The notes beneath the pieces are model-generated. The model was not told the origin of the DNA. It did no database searches and was given only the letters and a program-made list of their open reading frames with translations. Position numbers and translations under genes: made by a program. This document shows, piece by piece, positions 1 through 8,918 of a stretch of 64,000 nucleotides of DNA (within the stretch, counting starts at the first letter, position 1; each line of letters starts with the position of its first letter). The stretch is from Rhizophagus irregularis (lineage: Eukaryota > Glomeromycota > Glomeromycetes > Glomerales > Glomeraceae): positions 1,488,001 to 1,552,000 of the forward strand of contig NC_089458.1 of assembly GCF_026210795.1 (NCBI RefSeq). Direction: 5' to 3'.

Positions 1-663
1 TGAGCAAATGACCTTCTCACGACATAAAACAATTGCAGGTAAAGTTGCTTGTCTAAACCTCTTCAAAATCCTACAATTAGTTTCATCAAAATTTTACTAT
101 AGATTTATTATAGTTTCGGCAGAGTTTCGGCAGTTTCGGCATTTATAATAAGTTTCGGCAGTTTCACCTTTCTCCAAAGTTTCGCCAGTTTTTTAATATA
201 ACTTTAATATAGTTTCGGCAGAATTTCGCTTTTCGGCGAAACGCCATCTTGCCTAAACTTTTAGGTTTCGATAAGCAACCTTAATTGCAGGTGTATCTGC
301 CTATCAGCATCAATCTATCAAGCGTAAATGAGATAATGCTTCTCTTCTAATTCCTACCAAAGATGTGGCATTAAAGGATTCAACTAATTATGCAAAGCAA
401 TTAAGTATATATATAAATATCTATTATTTTGTTAAACAATTCGTAAGTTTAATAGTCATAATTGTTCAGAACTAACCATAATATTTTTCTTTTTGCTAGG
501 ATTTACTAAAGCTTCTAATTTGATTGAACAATATAGCAATACTAGCTATGTTGAAAAAAATGAGTTGGATGATGATTCAAAGTGTCAAAAACCAAAAATT
601 CCAAAGATTTCTGTAGAAAATTGTAGTAATATTAACATTAATATTACTTTTAAATGCGACTAA
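1..663 (+). pseudogene. Decayed multi-exon gene fragment, unrecognised
   Basis: An interrupted open frame can be followed through possible introns. A first piece runs from the window edge to a GTAAAG donor at 39. A second begins after the TTGCAG acceptor near 291 and reads through AYQHQSIKRK, then hits TGA and continues as DNASLLIPTKDVALKD. A third follows a TTTTTGCTAG acceptor near 500 and reads KASNLIEQYSNTSYVEK to a stop near 663. The internal TGA sits where CGA (Arg) would keep the frame, so a C-to-T change would explain it. The putative first intron contains several GTTTCGGCAG-like repeats. I do not recognise the protein. The low confidence reflects the broken frame and missing 5' part. 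Confidence 0.3.
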
Positions 664-996
664 TAGTTTTTTATTAGAAATTATATTTTTTTATAAAATA
701 GAATGGAAATATTAGTCAAATATTAATCAAATAAAATTTCAAATAAAACATGTTATTTGGTATTATTAAGTTATTATAAGACGTTTTAAACAGTTCTTAA
801 AAATAGCAATTTCTCGGCTGTCTATGATATTGAAACCGGGGAATAAGTGAACGCAAAATTCCCGGTTAGCTAATCATGTATAAAAATTAGTATGATGATT
901 ATTATGTTTTAAATTTAAATCCAGTTCTTGAAAAAGTAATAAAATATTTAATTATTGAAAATATTTAATGTATAAATTAATTAAATTTTAATTTAA
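664..996. other. AT-rich non-coding stretch
   Basis: No open frame or repeat boundary is visible. It separates the decayed gene fragment from the retroposed insert, and its right end (997-1011) is the left copy of that insert's target duplication. Confidence 0.5.
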
Positions 997-1011
997 TATT
1001 ATTACACTTTT

Positions 1012-1450
1012 TTGTTTTGATGGCTATAAGTAAAATGTGAGAGACATTATAGTGACTTTGTATTTGTAGAATATTAATATTTTTTTTTTAAACCTTTTTT
1101 AATTTTTTTTTTTACTCTGACTTTTCTGTTATTACTCCTTTTTTTCTTTTTTTTTTTTGTTTGAGTTCAAGTTTCGTCTGCAATAGCAGTGAGTCTTTAG
1201 AGTATTCATGATGTAGACTAGGAGGAGGAAATCCCTTTTAAGAAAGGATGCCTTCAAGGTGTACTTACTCCTCTAGTCTAAATCCTTCACTGACAGTGCA
1301 CATATGATTACTTCATCATGAATTAGCAGGATGTTTATTAGTTCTTAGTGTTTAATTAAAATTCTTGATTTGTTCTACGTGTATTATATTAAAACTTGTT
1401 TTCTCAAAATCTTAATAAAGAATTATATGAACTGCAGCAAAAAAAAAAAA
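1012..1450 (+). mobile_element. Retroposed RNA-like insert (SINE or processed transcript) with poly(A) tail
   Basis: The insert ends in a run of about 12 A and is flanked by a perfect 15-bp direct repeat TATTATTACACTTTT (997-1011 and 1451-1465), as expected for target-primed reverse transcription. An AATAAA signal lies about 20 nt before the poly(A). No open reading frame is evident. The body (about 1190-1330) contains nested complementary arms, GACTAGGAGGAG with CTCCTCTAGTC and ATTCATGATG with CATCATGAAT, so the RNA could fold into a long hairpin. I found no convincing tRNA box A/box B pair and no match to 5S or 7SL, so the source RNA is unknown. The LINE machinery that moved it cannot be identified; the LINEs in this window have a different 3' tail. 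Confidence 0.65.
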
Positions 1451-2733
1451 TATTATTACACTTTTAAATAGCAAATAAGTATAGGAATATTTTAACTAAT
1501 AATTGTATAAAGCTAATTATTTAAGAATGCAATTTTTTTTTCAGATCCTGAAATTTTGGTCTTTGTATTAAACCCATTACAAAAGGCTATTCTTTTTTTA
1601 GAATTCAGCAGTGCAACTTTATTAGCAAACTGTTATTTAAATTTAACTCAACTTGGAGCAGTTCTTAAAAATTTGCCACAAAGTTTTTATTATAACTTTC
1701 ATAACTATTATTATGATGTAATGAATAAGCGATTTGAGGAATTTAACAATGATAAATATCTTTTTTGTTTCTATTTACATCCTTTATTTCAAGGTAATAA
1801 TAATAATTAATTTAAAGTTCAAGATTGAAATTTACTTATATTAACAAATACTTTATTAGACGTTCCTTTAAAAAGTGATATTTATGCAAGATTAACTAAA
1901 ACAACTCTATTTATTAGTCAAAATTTAGAATTTGATTTTGAATAATCACACACATTATGTTCACAATTGAACTAATATAGGAAAAAAGAACCACCATTTG
2001 ATTTAAAATTTGGTAATGGATTTCAAGAACTAATTAATCATTAGTAGAATTTAATTGAAATTAATTCTGATCTAGAATCTTTATTTATAGTTGCTTTACA
2101 TCTTTTTTTCAATCTGTCCAAATTCCACGTCCTATGAGAAAGGTTTTTCTAATTTAGGTTGGCTTACCAATAAGCATCATTTACAATTAGGTATTGAGAC
2201 TTTAGAATCTATGTGTAAAATGATTACTTATTGAAAATCTAATGCAAAAAAAAAATTTGGTATTTTAGTTAAGAAGTAAAAACAAATCAAAATTAAATGA
2301 TATTGAATTAATTTAGAAAGTTACCGAAGTTTTGACTGAAACTGATAATGCAGAGAAAGAAAAAGATGATGAATATGAAGACAATTCATTTGATAAATCT
2401 AAATTAGACTGTTGCAACTTAATTGTTTGTTTAATGTCCAGGCCTTTTGAAAAAATTAGGGAAGAGGGAGGCTTAAGTTAAACAAATTAAATAAATAAAC
2501 ATAGGAAAATTTGAAAATTTTAGAAGGGATTATTTATCATTATATGTTTATTAGCTTTTAAATTTTTTCAAAAATAGAGGGGGTATTTAATAATATGTGT
2601 TTATTAGATTTCAAATTTTTAAAAAAATTGAGGGGGGTGGTGAACGTTAAACAAATAATCAAGTTGAAATGGCCTTATGTATAGAAAAACCTATACAAGA
2701 ACAATAAATGATAAAATTATTTCAAATAATAAC

Positions 2734-3028
2734 AGGACTCCAGACATTACATATACAACTTAGAGGATAACTTTTTTGCAGATTGACCTAAATTTCACAA
2801 AAAAAAATCAGTTTTTTGCGATTATTTCAGCAATTAGTGGTTCAATTTATACAAACTTTTTTTTGTTTTGTAGCTCTTATCGAGCTCTACAAAATAAAAA
2901 AAATCTGCATAAATCAGATAACTGGATACTAAGATAATTGCAAAAAATGGAAAATAAAAAAAGAGCAAATTAGATCTTTTTTGGCAAAAAGTCAGTTATG
3001 AGTTCTATAAGAGATGTCTGGGAATTCT
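2734..3028. mobile_element. Palindromic MITE, AGGA-CC family, 8-bp target duplication
   Basis: The ends are inverted repeats (AGGACTCCAGACAT and its imperfect complement ATGTCTGGGAATTCT). The interior folds back on itself around GTAGCTCTTATCGAGCTCTAC. The flanks ATAATAAC (2726-2733) and ATAATAAT (3029-3036) match at 7 of 8 positions, the duplication size typical of hAT-superfamily transposition. It interrupts the hAT pseudogene. A second copy with a closely related interior is at 53440-53739. Confidence 0.75.
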
Positions 3029-3122
3029 ATAATAATGTAATTATTTTAATCGAAAATGTTTGAATTGAAAATAAAATTGATTTATCAAATGATTTAATTT
3101 TAAAAAATATCGGTAATATAAC

Positions 3123-3355
3123 AGGATCCCGAAAACTATATATAAAGGTTGTTTTAAAAAACCAAAAATTTTATATGAACTTTACCCAGAATCCTATTGG
3201 CTAACTGATCAAAAAAGGAAAAAATTCATAATAAAATTGGTGTGACATTCCTTTTATGTATTTAATTTAACTAAATATAGCAAGATCTTCAAAAAATTTT
3301 CCTTATAGCTTTACCTATTTTAACGGTAACCTGTCTATAGAGTTTCTGGGATCCT
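3123..3355. mobile_element. Palindromic MITE, AGGATCC family, 8-bp target duplication
   Basis: Termini AGGATCCCGAAAACT and AGTTTCTGGGATCCT are inverted. Flanks AATATAAC (3115-3122) and AATATAAT (3356-3363) match at 7 of 8. Removing the element and one flank copy leaves an uninterrupted codon series across the site in the hAT pseudogene, which supports the boundaries. The interior is not recognised. Confidence 0.75.
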
Positions 3356-3517
3356 AATATAATTAAGGATTTAGATGATAATTTTATTGATAATAAGAAA
3401 AACAATAATAAAAATATTATTTTAACAGATAATGAAACTGTTGATGATACAAATAGTAGAGATATATTGAATTATAATGTTAATAACTTATTAAATGAAT
3501 GTATAAATGAAAATTAA

Positions 3518-4289
3518 TGAAATAATTTGTAAATACTAATAAAGTTATTTTAAACTTGTGAGTTGTAAATTTAGTGAATAAAAAAAAAATATTTATACAT
3601 TTTTTTTTTTGATTAATTAAAAAAATCTAATAAAAAAAATAAAATGTGAGAAATTTTTAATTATTCTAAATTCTAACTTTTATAGAAAAAGATATACTAA
3701 TATATATAATATATATTAAATCATACTTTACTATAATAAATTAATAATTACTATATAAAAATATGTCTAAAACTTTCACAATTTTACAGTTTCAGTTTGC
3801 AATTTCATAATTTTTTAACTTTTAAAAAAATGTTTCATTTAATTTTAATTTCGACAACTGTCTAAACTTCTAAATTTCACCTAGAACCTTACTCAAAATC
3901 AGATTATTAAATTTGCTACTTGACCCAAATTTTTTGGATTAACCTGTCAGATTATCTGTTCTAACCTGATCTATTCAGAACTCTATTCTATACAAAAAAT
4001 TATAAAAAAATATTTTTTATTAAAAAACACTTTTTTTTATAAAGGTTTGAAAATTTTTTTTAAAACTTTACCTGAAATATCAGTATTTACGTTAGAATTG
4101 AATTTCTATATAAAAAATAAAAAAATGTTTTTAGTATTAAAAATGTTTTATTAAAGAAAATTTAAAAATTTTTTTTTAAAATTTTACTTGAAATATCAGT
4201 ATCCAGAAATCTACTTACTTATAATAAAAGTTATTATAGAAAATTGGCCTTTTACTAATAATTTTTACCTTATTTTTATTGGTTAATTA
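3518..4289. other. AT-rich non-coding stretch with a dispersed repeat
   Basis: No gene is visible. About 3990-4205 contains two tandem related blocks with ACTTGAAATATCAGTAT-like cores. A similar block recurs at about 27175-27290, so this is a dispersed repeat family of unknown type. Confidence 0.45.
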
Positions 4290-4510
4290 AGGATCCCAAA
4301 AAATACATAAAAAAATCACATTTGAGTTTGCTTAAAAAGAACCTAAATTTTCATAAAAATCTTGCCTTTTTTAGATAGTGCCGGCCTAAATTTTATTGTT
4401 TGTTTTGATACAGGCCAGCATTATCATAATTCTGGCTCTGAAAAGTTGCTTATTTTAGGCCAAAATCTTGCCGATCATTTATGACCTTCATATGTATTTT
4501 TCGGAGTCCT
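4290..4510. mobile_element. Palindromic MITE, AGGATCC family, perfect 8-bp target duplication
   Basis: Termini AGGATCCCAAAAAATACATA and TATGTATTTTTCGGAGTCCT form an imperfect inverted repeat. The flanking 8-mers GTTAATTA (4282-4289 and 4511-4518) are identical. The interior is non-coding. It is the third element with related ends in this 2-kb stretch. Confidence 0.8.
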
Positions 4511-4624
4511 GTTAATTAGCTAAAAAAAAAAAATTATAACAATATAACATAAAATTTCTTTTTATAGTAGGATCTGTAAAGAATTTTATATATGATTTTT
4601 ACCTTATGCCTGAAGTCACTGGTC

Positions 4625-4735
4625 GAAATAAAAACTTTTGGTCATGTGACAAATTGGCTGATTTGTCACACATTTTGGCCAAATTTCGGAAATTATTAAA
4701 AATCGGCTAAATTTCAATATATATGATTTATGGTT
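4625..4735. mobile_element. Fragment of a mariner-like MITE (ACTGGTC terminus)
   Basis: It begins ACTGGTCGAAATAAAAACTT and continues GGTCATGTGACAAAT. A diverged inverted copy lies at about 29946-30061. The ACTGGTC terminus is shared with the palindrome at 25050-25469. The right end is not defined. Confidence 0.4.
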
Positions 4736-4824
4736 GATTTATTGAATTATTTAATCAAACGTTATACATTACGCATTACGCGTATTAAAAGTTTAAAAAA
4801 GGATCATCCTTTTTTAAACTTTTT

Positions 4825-4968
4825 TTAATTTTTTTTTCCCTTTCCTTTCCTTTCCTTCGTTCCCCTTCCCTGTTTCCCCTTTCTTCCCTTTTCCCTTCCT
4901 TCATTCTCCTTTCCCTTCCTTCCTTTTTTCTTCCTTCCCCTTCCCCCTTTCACTTTTTTTACTTTTTT
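4825..4968 (+). repeat. Long polypyrimidine tract upstream of the mini-exon array
   Basis: About 145 nt of almost pure C/T (blocks of CCCTTTCCTTT and CTTCCTTCC) run into the TATAG acceptor before the first array exon. It could act as an exaggerated 3' splice-site tract. The complementary strand reads as a Lys/Gly/Arg-rich open frame, which is a composition artefact. Confidence 0.7.
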
Positions 4969-4969
4969 T

Positions 4970-6990
4970 TTATAGGTTCGGCTTTCGGGTGGGCTTCTGA
5001 AGTACAGAAACTCCAAAGATTCGTAAGTATGAATACTTTGGAGTTTATTTTATTTTTTTTAATACGAACAGTTACTAACCGTTCTTTTTTCTTTTTTTTT
5101 TTTAGGTTCGGCCGTTCAGGTGGGCTTCTGAAGTACAGAAAGTCAGAAACTCCAAAGATTCGTAAGTATGAATACTTTGGAGTTTATTTTATTTTTTTTT
5201 AATACGAACGGTTACTAACCGTTCTTTTTTCTTTCTTTTTTTTAGGTTTGGCCGTTCGGGTGACTTCTGAAATACAGAAACTCCAAAGATTCGTAAGTAC
5301 GAATACTTTGGAGTTTATTTTATTTTTTTGTAATATGAACGGTTACTTAACTGTTCTTTTTTTTTCTTTTTTTTTTAGGTTTGGCCGTTCGGGTGACTTC
5401 TGAAGAATGGAAAAAACCAAGTTTCATAAGTTCGGAACTTGGTTTATTTTTTTTTAATATTATGAACGGTTATTAACCGTTCTTTTTCTTTTATTTTTTA
5501 TAGGTTCAGCGTCTCGGGTAGGATTTCCGAGTTCTGAGAAACGAAAAAAACCAAGATTTGTAAGTAATCTTAGTTTTAATTTTTTTTGTTTTTTTTAATT
5601 TTATTAATGAACGGTTACTAATAACTGTTCCTTTCTTTATTTTTTAGGTTCAGGTGGGCTTCTGAAAAATGAAAACCCAAAGATAAAGATTTGTAAGTTA
5701 CGAATCTTTTCTTTATAATTTTTTTTTTGTTTTTTTCTTTTTTTATTACGAACGGTTACTAATAACCGTTCTTTTCTTTATTTTTTAGGTTCAGGTGGAC
5801 TTCCGAAAAATGAAAACCTAAAGGTAAAGATTAGTACGAATCTTTACTTTATAATTTTTTTTTTGTTTTTTCTTTATTACGAACGGTTACTAAAACCGTT
5901 TTTTTCTTTATTTTTAGGTTCGGGTGGGCTTCTGAAGAACAAAAACCCAAAGATAAAGATTCATAAGTACGAATCTTTTCTTTATAATTTTTTTTGTTTT
6001 TTCTTTATTACAAACGGTTACTAATAACCGTTCTTTTCTTTATTTTTTAGGTTCGGGTGGGCTTCCGAAGAATGAAAATCCAAAGGTAAAGATTCGTAAG
6101 TACAAATCTTTACTTTATAATTTTTTTTTTTAATTTTATTAATGAACAGTTACTAATAACCGTTCTTTTCTTTTTTTATAGGTTCAGGTGGACTTCCGAA
6201 GAACGGAAAAAGGAGAACTTTTAAGATTCGTAAGTAATATACTTACGAATCTTTTTTTTAATGTTATGGAACGGTTACTAACCGTTCCTTTGATTTTTTT
6301 TTTATAGGTTCAGGTGGATTTCTGTCTTTCCAAGGAATGGAAAAAACTAAAGATTCAGTATAAATCTTTATTTTTTTATTTTTGTTTATTATTACGAGCG
6401 GTTTCTAACCGTTCTTTTTCTTTTTTTTAGGTCAGTGTCTTCTGAAGAATGGAAAAAACCAAGATTCGTAAGTACGAATCTTGGTTTTATTTTTATTTTT
6501 TTTTATAATATTAACGAACGGTTACTGACAACTGTTTTTATTTTATTTTTTTAGTTCAGTGGGCTTCCGAAGAACAACGGAAAACCAAGATTCGTAAGTA
6601 AGTACGAATCTTGGTTCTTTTTTTTATTTTATTTTTATTTTTTATTACTACGAACGGTTTACTAATAACCGTTCTTTTCTTTTGTAGGTTTCGAGATCTT
6701 TAGAAAAAGTGGAACCAAGATTCGTAAATACGAGTACGAATCTTGGTTTATTTTTTATTTTTTTAATATTATTATGAACGGTTATTAATAACCGCTCTTT
6801 TTTTTTCTTTTTATAGGTTTGGTGTCTCGAGTGGATTCCGATAAACAGAAAAAACCAAAGATTCGTAAGTAGAATCTTGGGTTTTTTTGCTTTTTTTTAA
6901 TATTATGGAACAGTTACTAACCGTTCTTTTCTTTTTTTTATAGTTTTGGTAGATTTCCAAAAGATCAAGATTCATAAGTATATACGAATA
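4970..6990 (+). repeat. Tandem array of about 16 mini-exon plus intron units (period about 130 bp)
   Basis: Each unit reads T-rich tract, (T)TAG acceptor, a 45-57-nt exon beginning GTTC(A/G)G, a GTAAGT donor, then a short intron with a palindromic branch region. Intact donors are seen at 5023, 5162, 5293, 5560, 5693, 6096, 6230, 6468, 6594 and 6865; other units have lost theirs (for example CATAAG near 5962). The palindrome GAACGGTTACTAACCGTTC (5206-5224 and many variants) has the consensus branch sequence TACTAAC at its centre. Donors lie in a second hairpin; 6457-6486 is a perfect inverted repeat around GTAAGT. Exons at 5648-5692, 6051-6095 and 6182-6229 are 45, 45 and 48 nt, and share an open frame reading SGGL(L/P)KN..PK(I/V)KI, with Arg or Cys made across the junction. 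Other units fall in other phases or have stops. No start codon or signal peptide is visible upstream. This may be a decayed repeat-protein gene or a satellite; the coding potential is only partly supported. Confidence 0.75.
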
Positions 6991-7376
6991 CATGAATAAT
7001 GTGATTGTGGAATTGTAAATTAGCAATACTTATTTGTAATATGCATTTATAAATAAAGTTGTGATTTTATTGCGAATATCAAATAAAATGAGTTGTGGCT
7101 GAATATTAGTAAATAAATTTAGTACAAATTTGCAATATAAATTAACATTCAGAAAACTATTCACCAAAATTTGCTATCTGAAATTGTTCCGAATGTTAAC
7201 TGAATTTTGGCCAAAATTTCAAGCCGAACTTTAGGCAAGTGGCAGCGAATTGCGGCCAAAAAATCTGCTAAAGTTCGACCAGCATTAGACCATAAATCAG
7301 CCTAAAATCGGCTGGCTGAATTTTGGCCGATTTGGACTATTTTGACTAGTAAGTAACCTATCTTATAGTAAGTAAC
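6991..7376. other. Non-coding stretch with GGCCAAAATT-type repeats
   Basis: Repeated GGCCGA/GGCCAAAATT motifs suggest the remnant of a foldback element, but no ends could be fixed. It forms the left flank of the stacked retroelement block. Confidence 0.3.
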
Positions 7377-7391
7377 ACTAGTCAAAAACTA
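7377..7391 (-). repeat. Target copy T0 (outer left), ACTAGTCAAAAACTA
   Basis: One mismatch from the 15-bp sequence ACTGGTCAAAAACTA found at 8648, 16863 and 25050. It abuts the 3' end of the non-autonomous element on its right. Confidence 0.75.
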
Positions 7392-8647
7392 GGCAAACAT
7401 AGCTTGAGCTTGAATTTTATTAATTATTGCCGAAGTGACTTTAGAGAACACAGAGTGATCTATAAAGTACCGCAACAAGTGCAGAACTAATAAAAAACAA
7501 AGAACAAATAATCTTCCAAAATTACAAATAAAAGAAAAGCTAAGATTATAAAACCCCACCCTCTATATATAAATAACTACGGCTACTCCCCCCAAATTTA
7601 TTTCAAAATAGGTAAAGTCGACTATGCTATACGTAACTTATCCAGCGCTGTACCCATTCCTAGAATCGGTAAAGAACCTCTGAGCTACCATTAGCACCAT
7701 CAGAAACGTATAAAATTTAATTTCCCCTATTTGACTACATACTATGGATAACAAACCTATTTCACAAAGACCTCTGAGAACTTTTTAGTGTCGTGCAGTC
7801 CAGCTGATGGGGAACTTTTTAGTGTCATGCAATTCCCAAAGGGACATTCATCTCATTGCGAACGATCCCAAACAGAGGACACCCATCTCATTGCGAACAA
7901 TCCTTCGACCTATGATCTACCTAGATAAGTCAATCCAATAATAGCCCAACATGTGACCACCTTGATCGGCATACTACAAAAACTGCAGTACCCAACCTGT
8001 CACCCCTTATCACTCAAGTGATCATCGATTTTGAAATTGTAACACCAAGCCACCATGACGATCAAATTTTCCAGTATCTTCCACCCCCAAAGAAAATAAG
8101 ATTACATCAAAAAAAATGACCAAGAAAAACAAAAAGCAAAAAATAAAAACATAAACTTCAGGAAAACTCGAAGTGCAATGAGAAAAACCTGAGTAAAAAA
8201 CACCAAACATACACCTCAACTCCATCTCTTTATTTTAGAAGACTAACTCCCCATTAACAACATTAACTAGCAAGAAATACGTTGATCAGGAACTCTTTCC
8301 AAGAAATACCAGTCCGGCCTGTGAACCACTTGGCCAGTTAGACTTTAAAGGTGTAGGAACTAAGACGCACTACTTTTCAACCTTTCAGAAAGCTTAGGGG
8401 AACGTTCGTATGGAACTGCCATCTTACAGTATTATTGGTAACTCCAAGACTCATGATAACGGTCTTAACTCAATATAAGCTGTAAGGAGTTTGAGCGAAA
8501 CTAAAGACCTCGGTAATAACTTCATATAACGTCAAAAAGTCCTTTTACTATCACTCAAGGCAAAAAATCCTCATATTTTTCATCCATGTCTTCTAGGGAA
8601 AAAATGGGCAGAGCCCGACGGGAGAGAAAGTACGATGATCCTACACT
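7392..8647 (-). mobile_element. Non-autonomous retroelement copy A (shares the LINE 3' tail)
   Basis: This 1.26-kb element lacks reverse transcriptase and endonuclease. Its 3' end on the minus strand, CTATGTTTGCC followed by TAGTTTTTGAC, matches the end of the adjacent LINE (CTATGCCACGTTTGCC plus the same 15-mer), as in SINE/LINE pairs that share a tail. Target copies T0 and T1 flank it. A full-length inverted copy lies at 25470-26728. A short open frame (8022-8225, minus) with a Phe-rich hydrophobic stretch is disrupted in the other copy, so coding is doubtful. The interior has a duplicated ACGACACTAAAAAGTT motif and a duplicated TTCGCAATGAG motif, suggesting a structured RNA. It could instead be a heavily deleted LINE. 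Confidence 0.65.
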
Positions 8648-8662
8648 ACTGGTCAAAAACTA
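8648..8662 (-). repeat. Target copy T1, ACTGGTCAAAAACTA
   Basis: It separates the 5' end of non-autonomous copy A from the 3' end of LINE copy 1. Confidence 0.8.
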
Positions 8663-8918
8663 GGCAAACGTGGCATAGTAGCCTTTATCTTTATTAAAAT
8701 TATTCGAACTTTTACAATTTACAAAAATAAAAAGAAAGATATAAAAATAAAACTAACTAAAAACAAAGCTATATAGTCTCCTAAGAAAAAATAAAGTAAA
8801 AAATTAATCTAAAAAAAGAAAAATCGCATTACACTAAATTTCCCCAGATCTTCCCCCTTGATATATTCCAACCAAAGTAGAAGTAACTATGCTAACAAAA
8901 TAACAAATAGCGCGCCCA

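Larger units (their letters stand above)
1543..3517 (+). pseudogene. Decayed hAT-type transposase-like gene, interrupted by two foldback elements
   Basis: Coding remnants follow a TTTTTTTCAG acceptor. They include an open 84-codon stretch (1556-1810) resembling the middle of hAT transposases, and a region near 2100-2240 encoding SNLGWLTNKHHLQLGIETLE, which matches the C-terminal hAT dimerisation motif (typically S-x-L-G-W...R...L...VESM). An acidic tail follows and ends at a TAA near 3517. Several in-frame stops and frameshifts lie between these blocks. Two palindromic elements (2734-3028 and 3123-3355) split the tail. If each element and one copy of its 8-bp duplication are ignored, the reading frame continues across both sites, so both inserted into formerly coding DNA. 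No terminal repeats of the parent transposon were found. Confidence 0.65.

Noticed and set aside
1012-1450. tRNA-derived SINE or box C/D snoRNA
   Set aside because: A GTTCAAG motif and ATGATGT/CTGA motifs are present, but spacing and terminal stems do not fit either class.
4825-5016. Minus-strand Lys/Gly/Arg-rich open frame
   Set aside because: It is the complement of a polypyrimidine tract; composition alone keeps it open.
4970-6990. CRISPR-like interpretation of the direct-repeat array
   Set aside because: No short identical repeats with unique spacers; the repeated unit carries eukaryotic splice signals, and the genome is eukaryotic.
8022-8225. Small hydrophobic protein encoded by the non-autonomous element
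   Set aside because: The inverted copy carries frame-disrupting indels in the same stretch.
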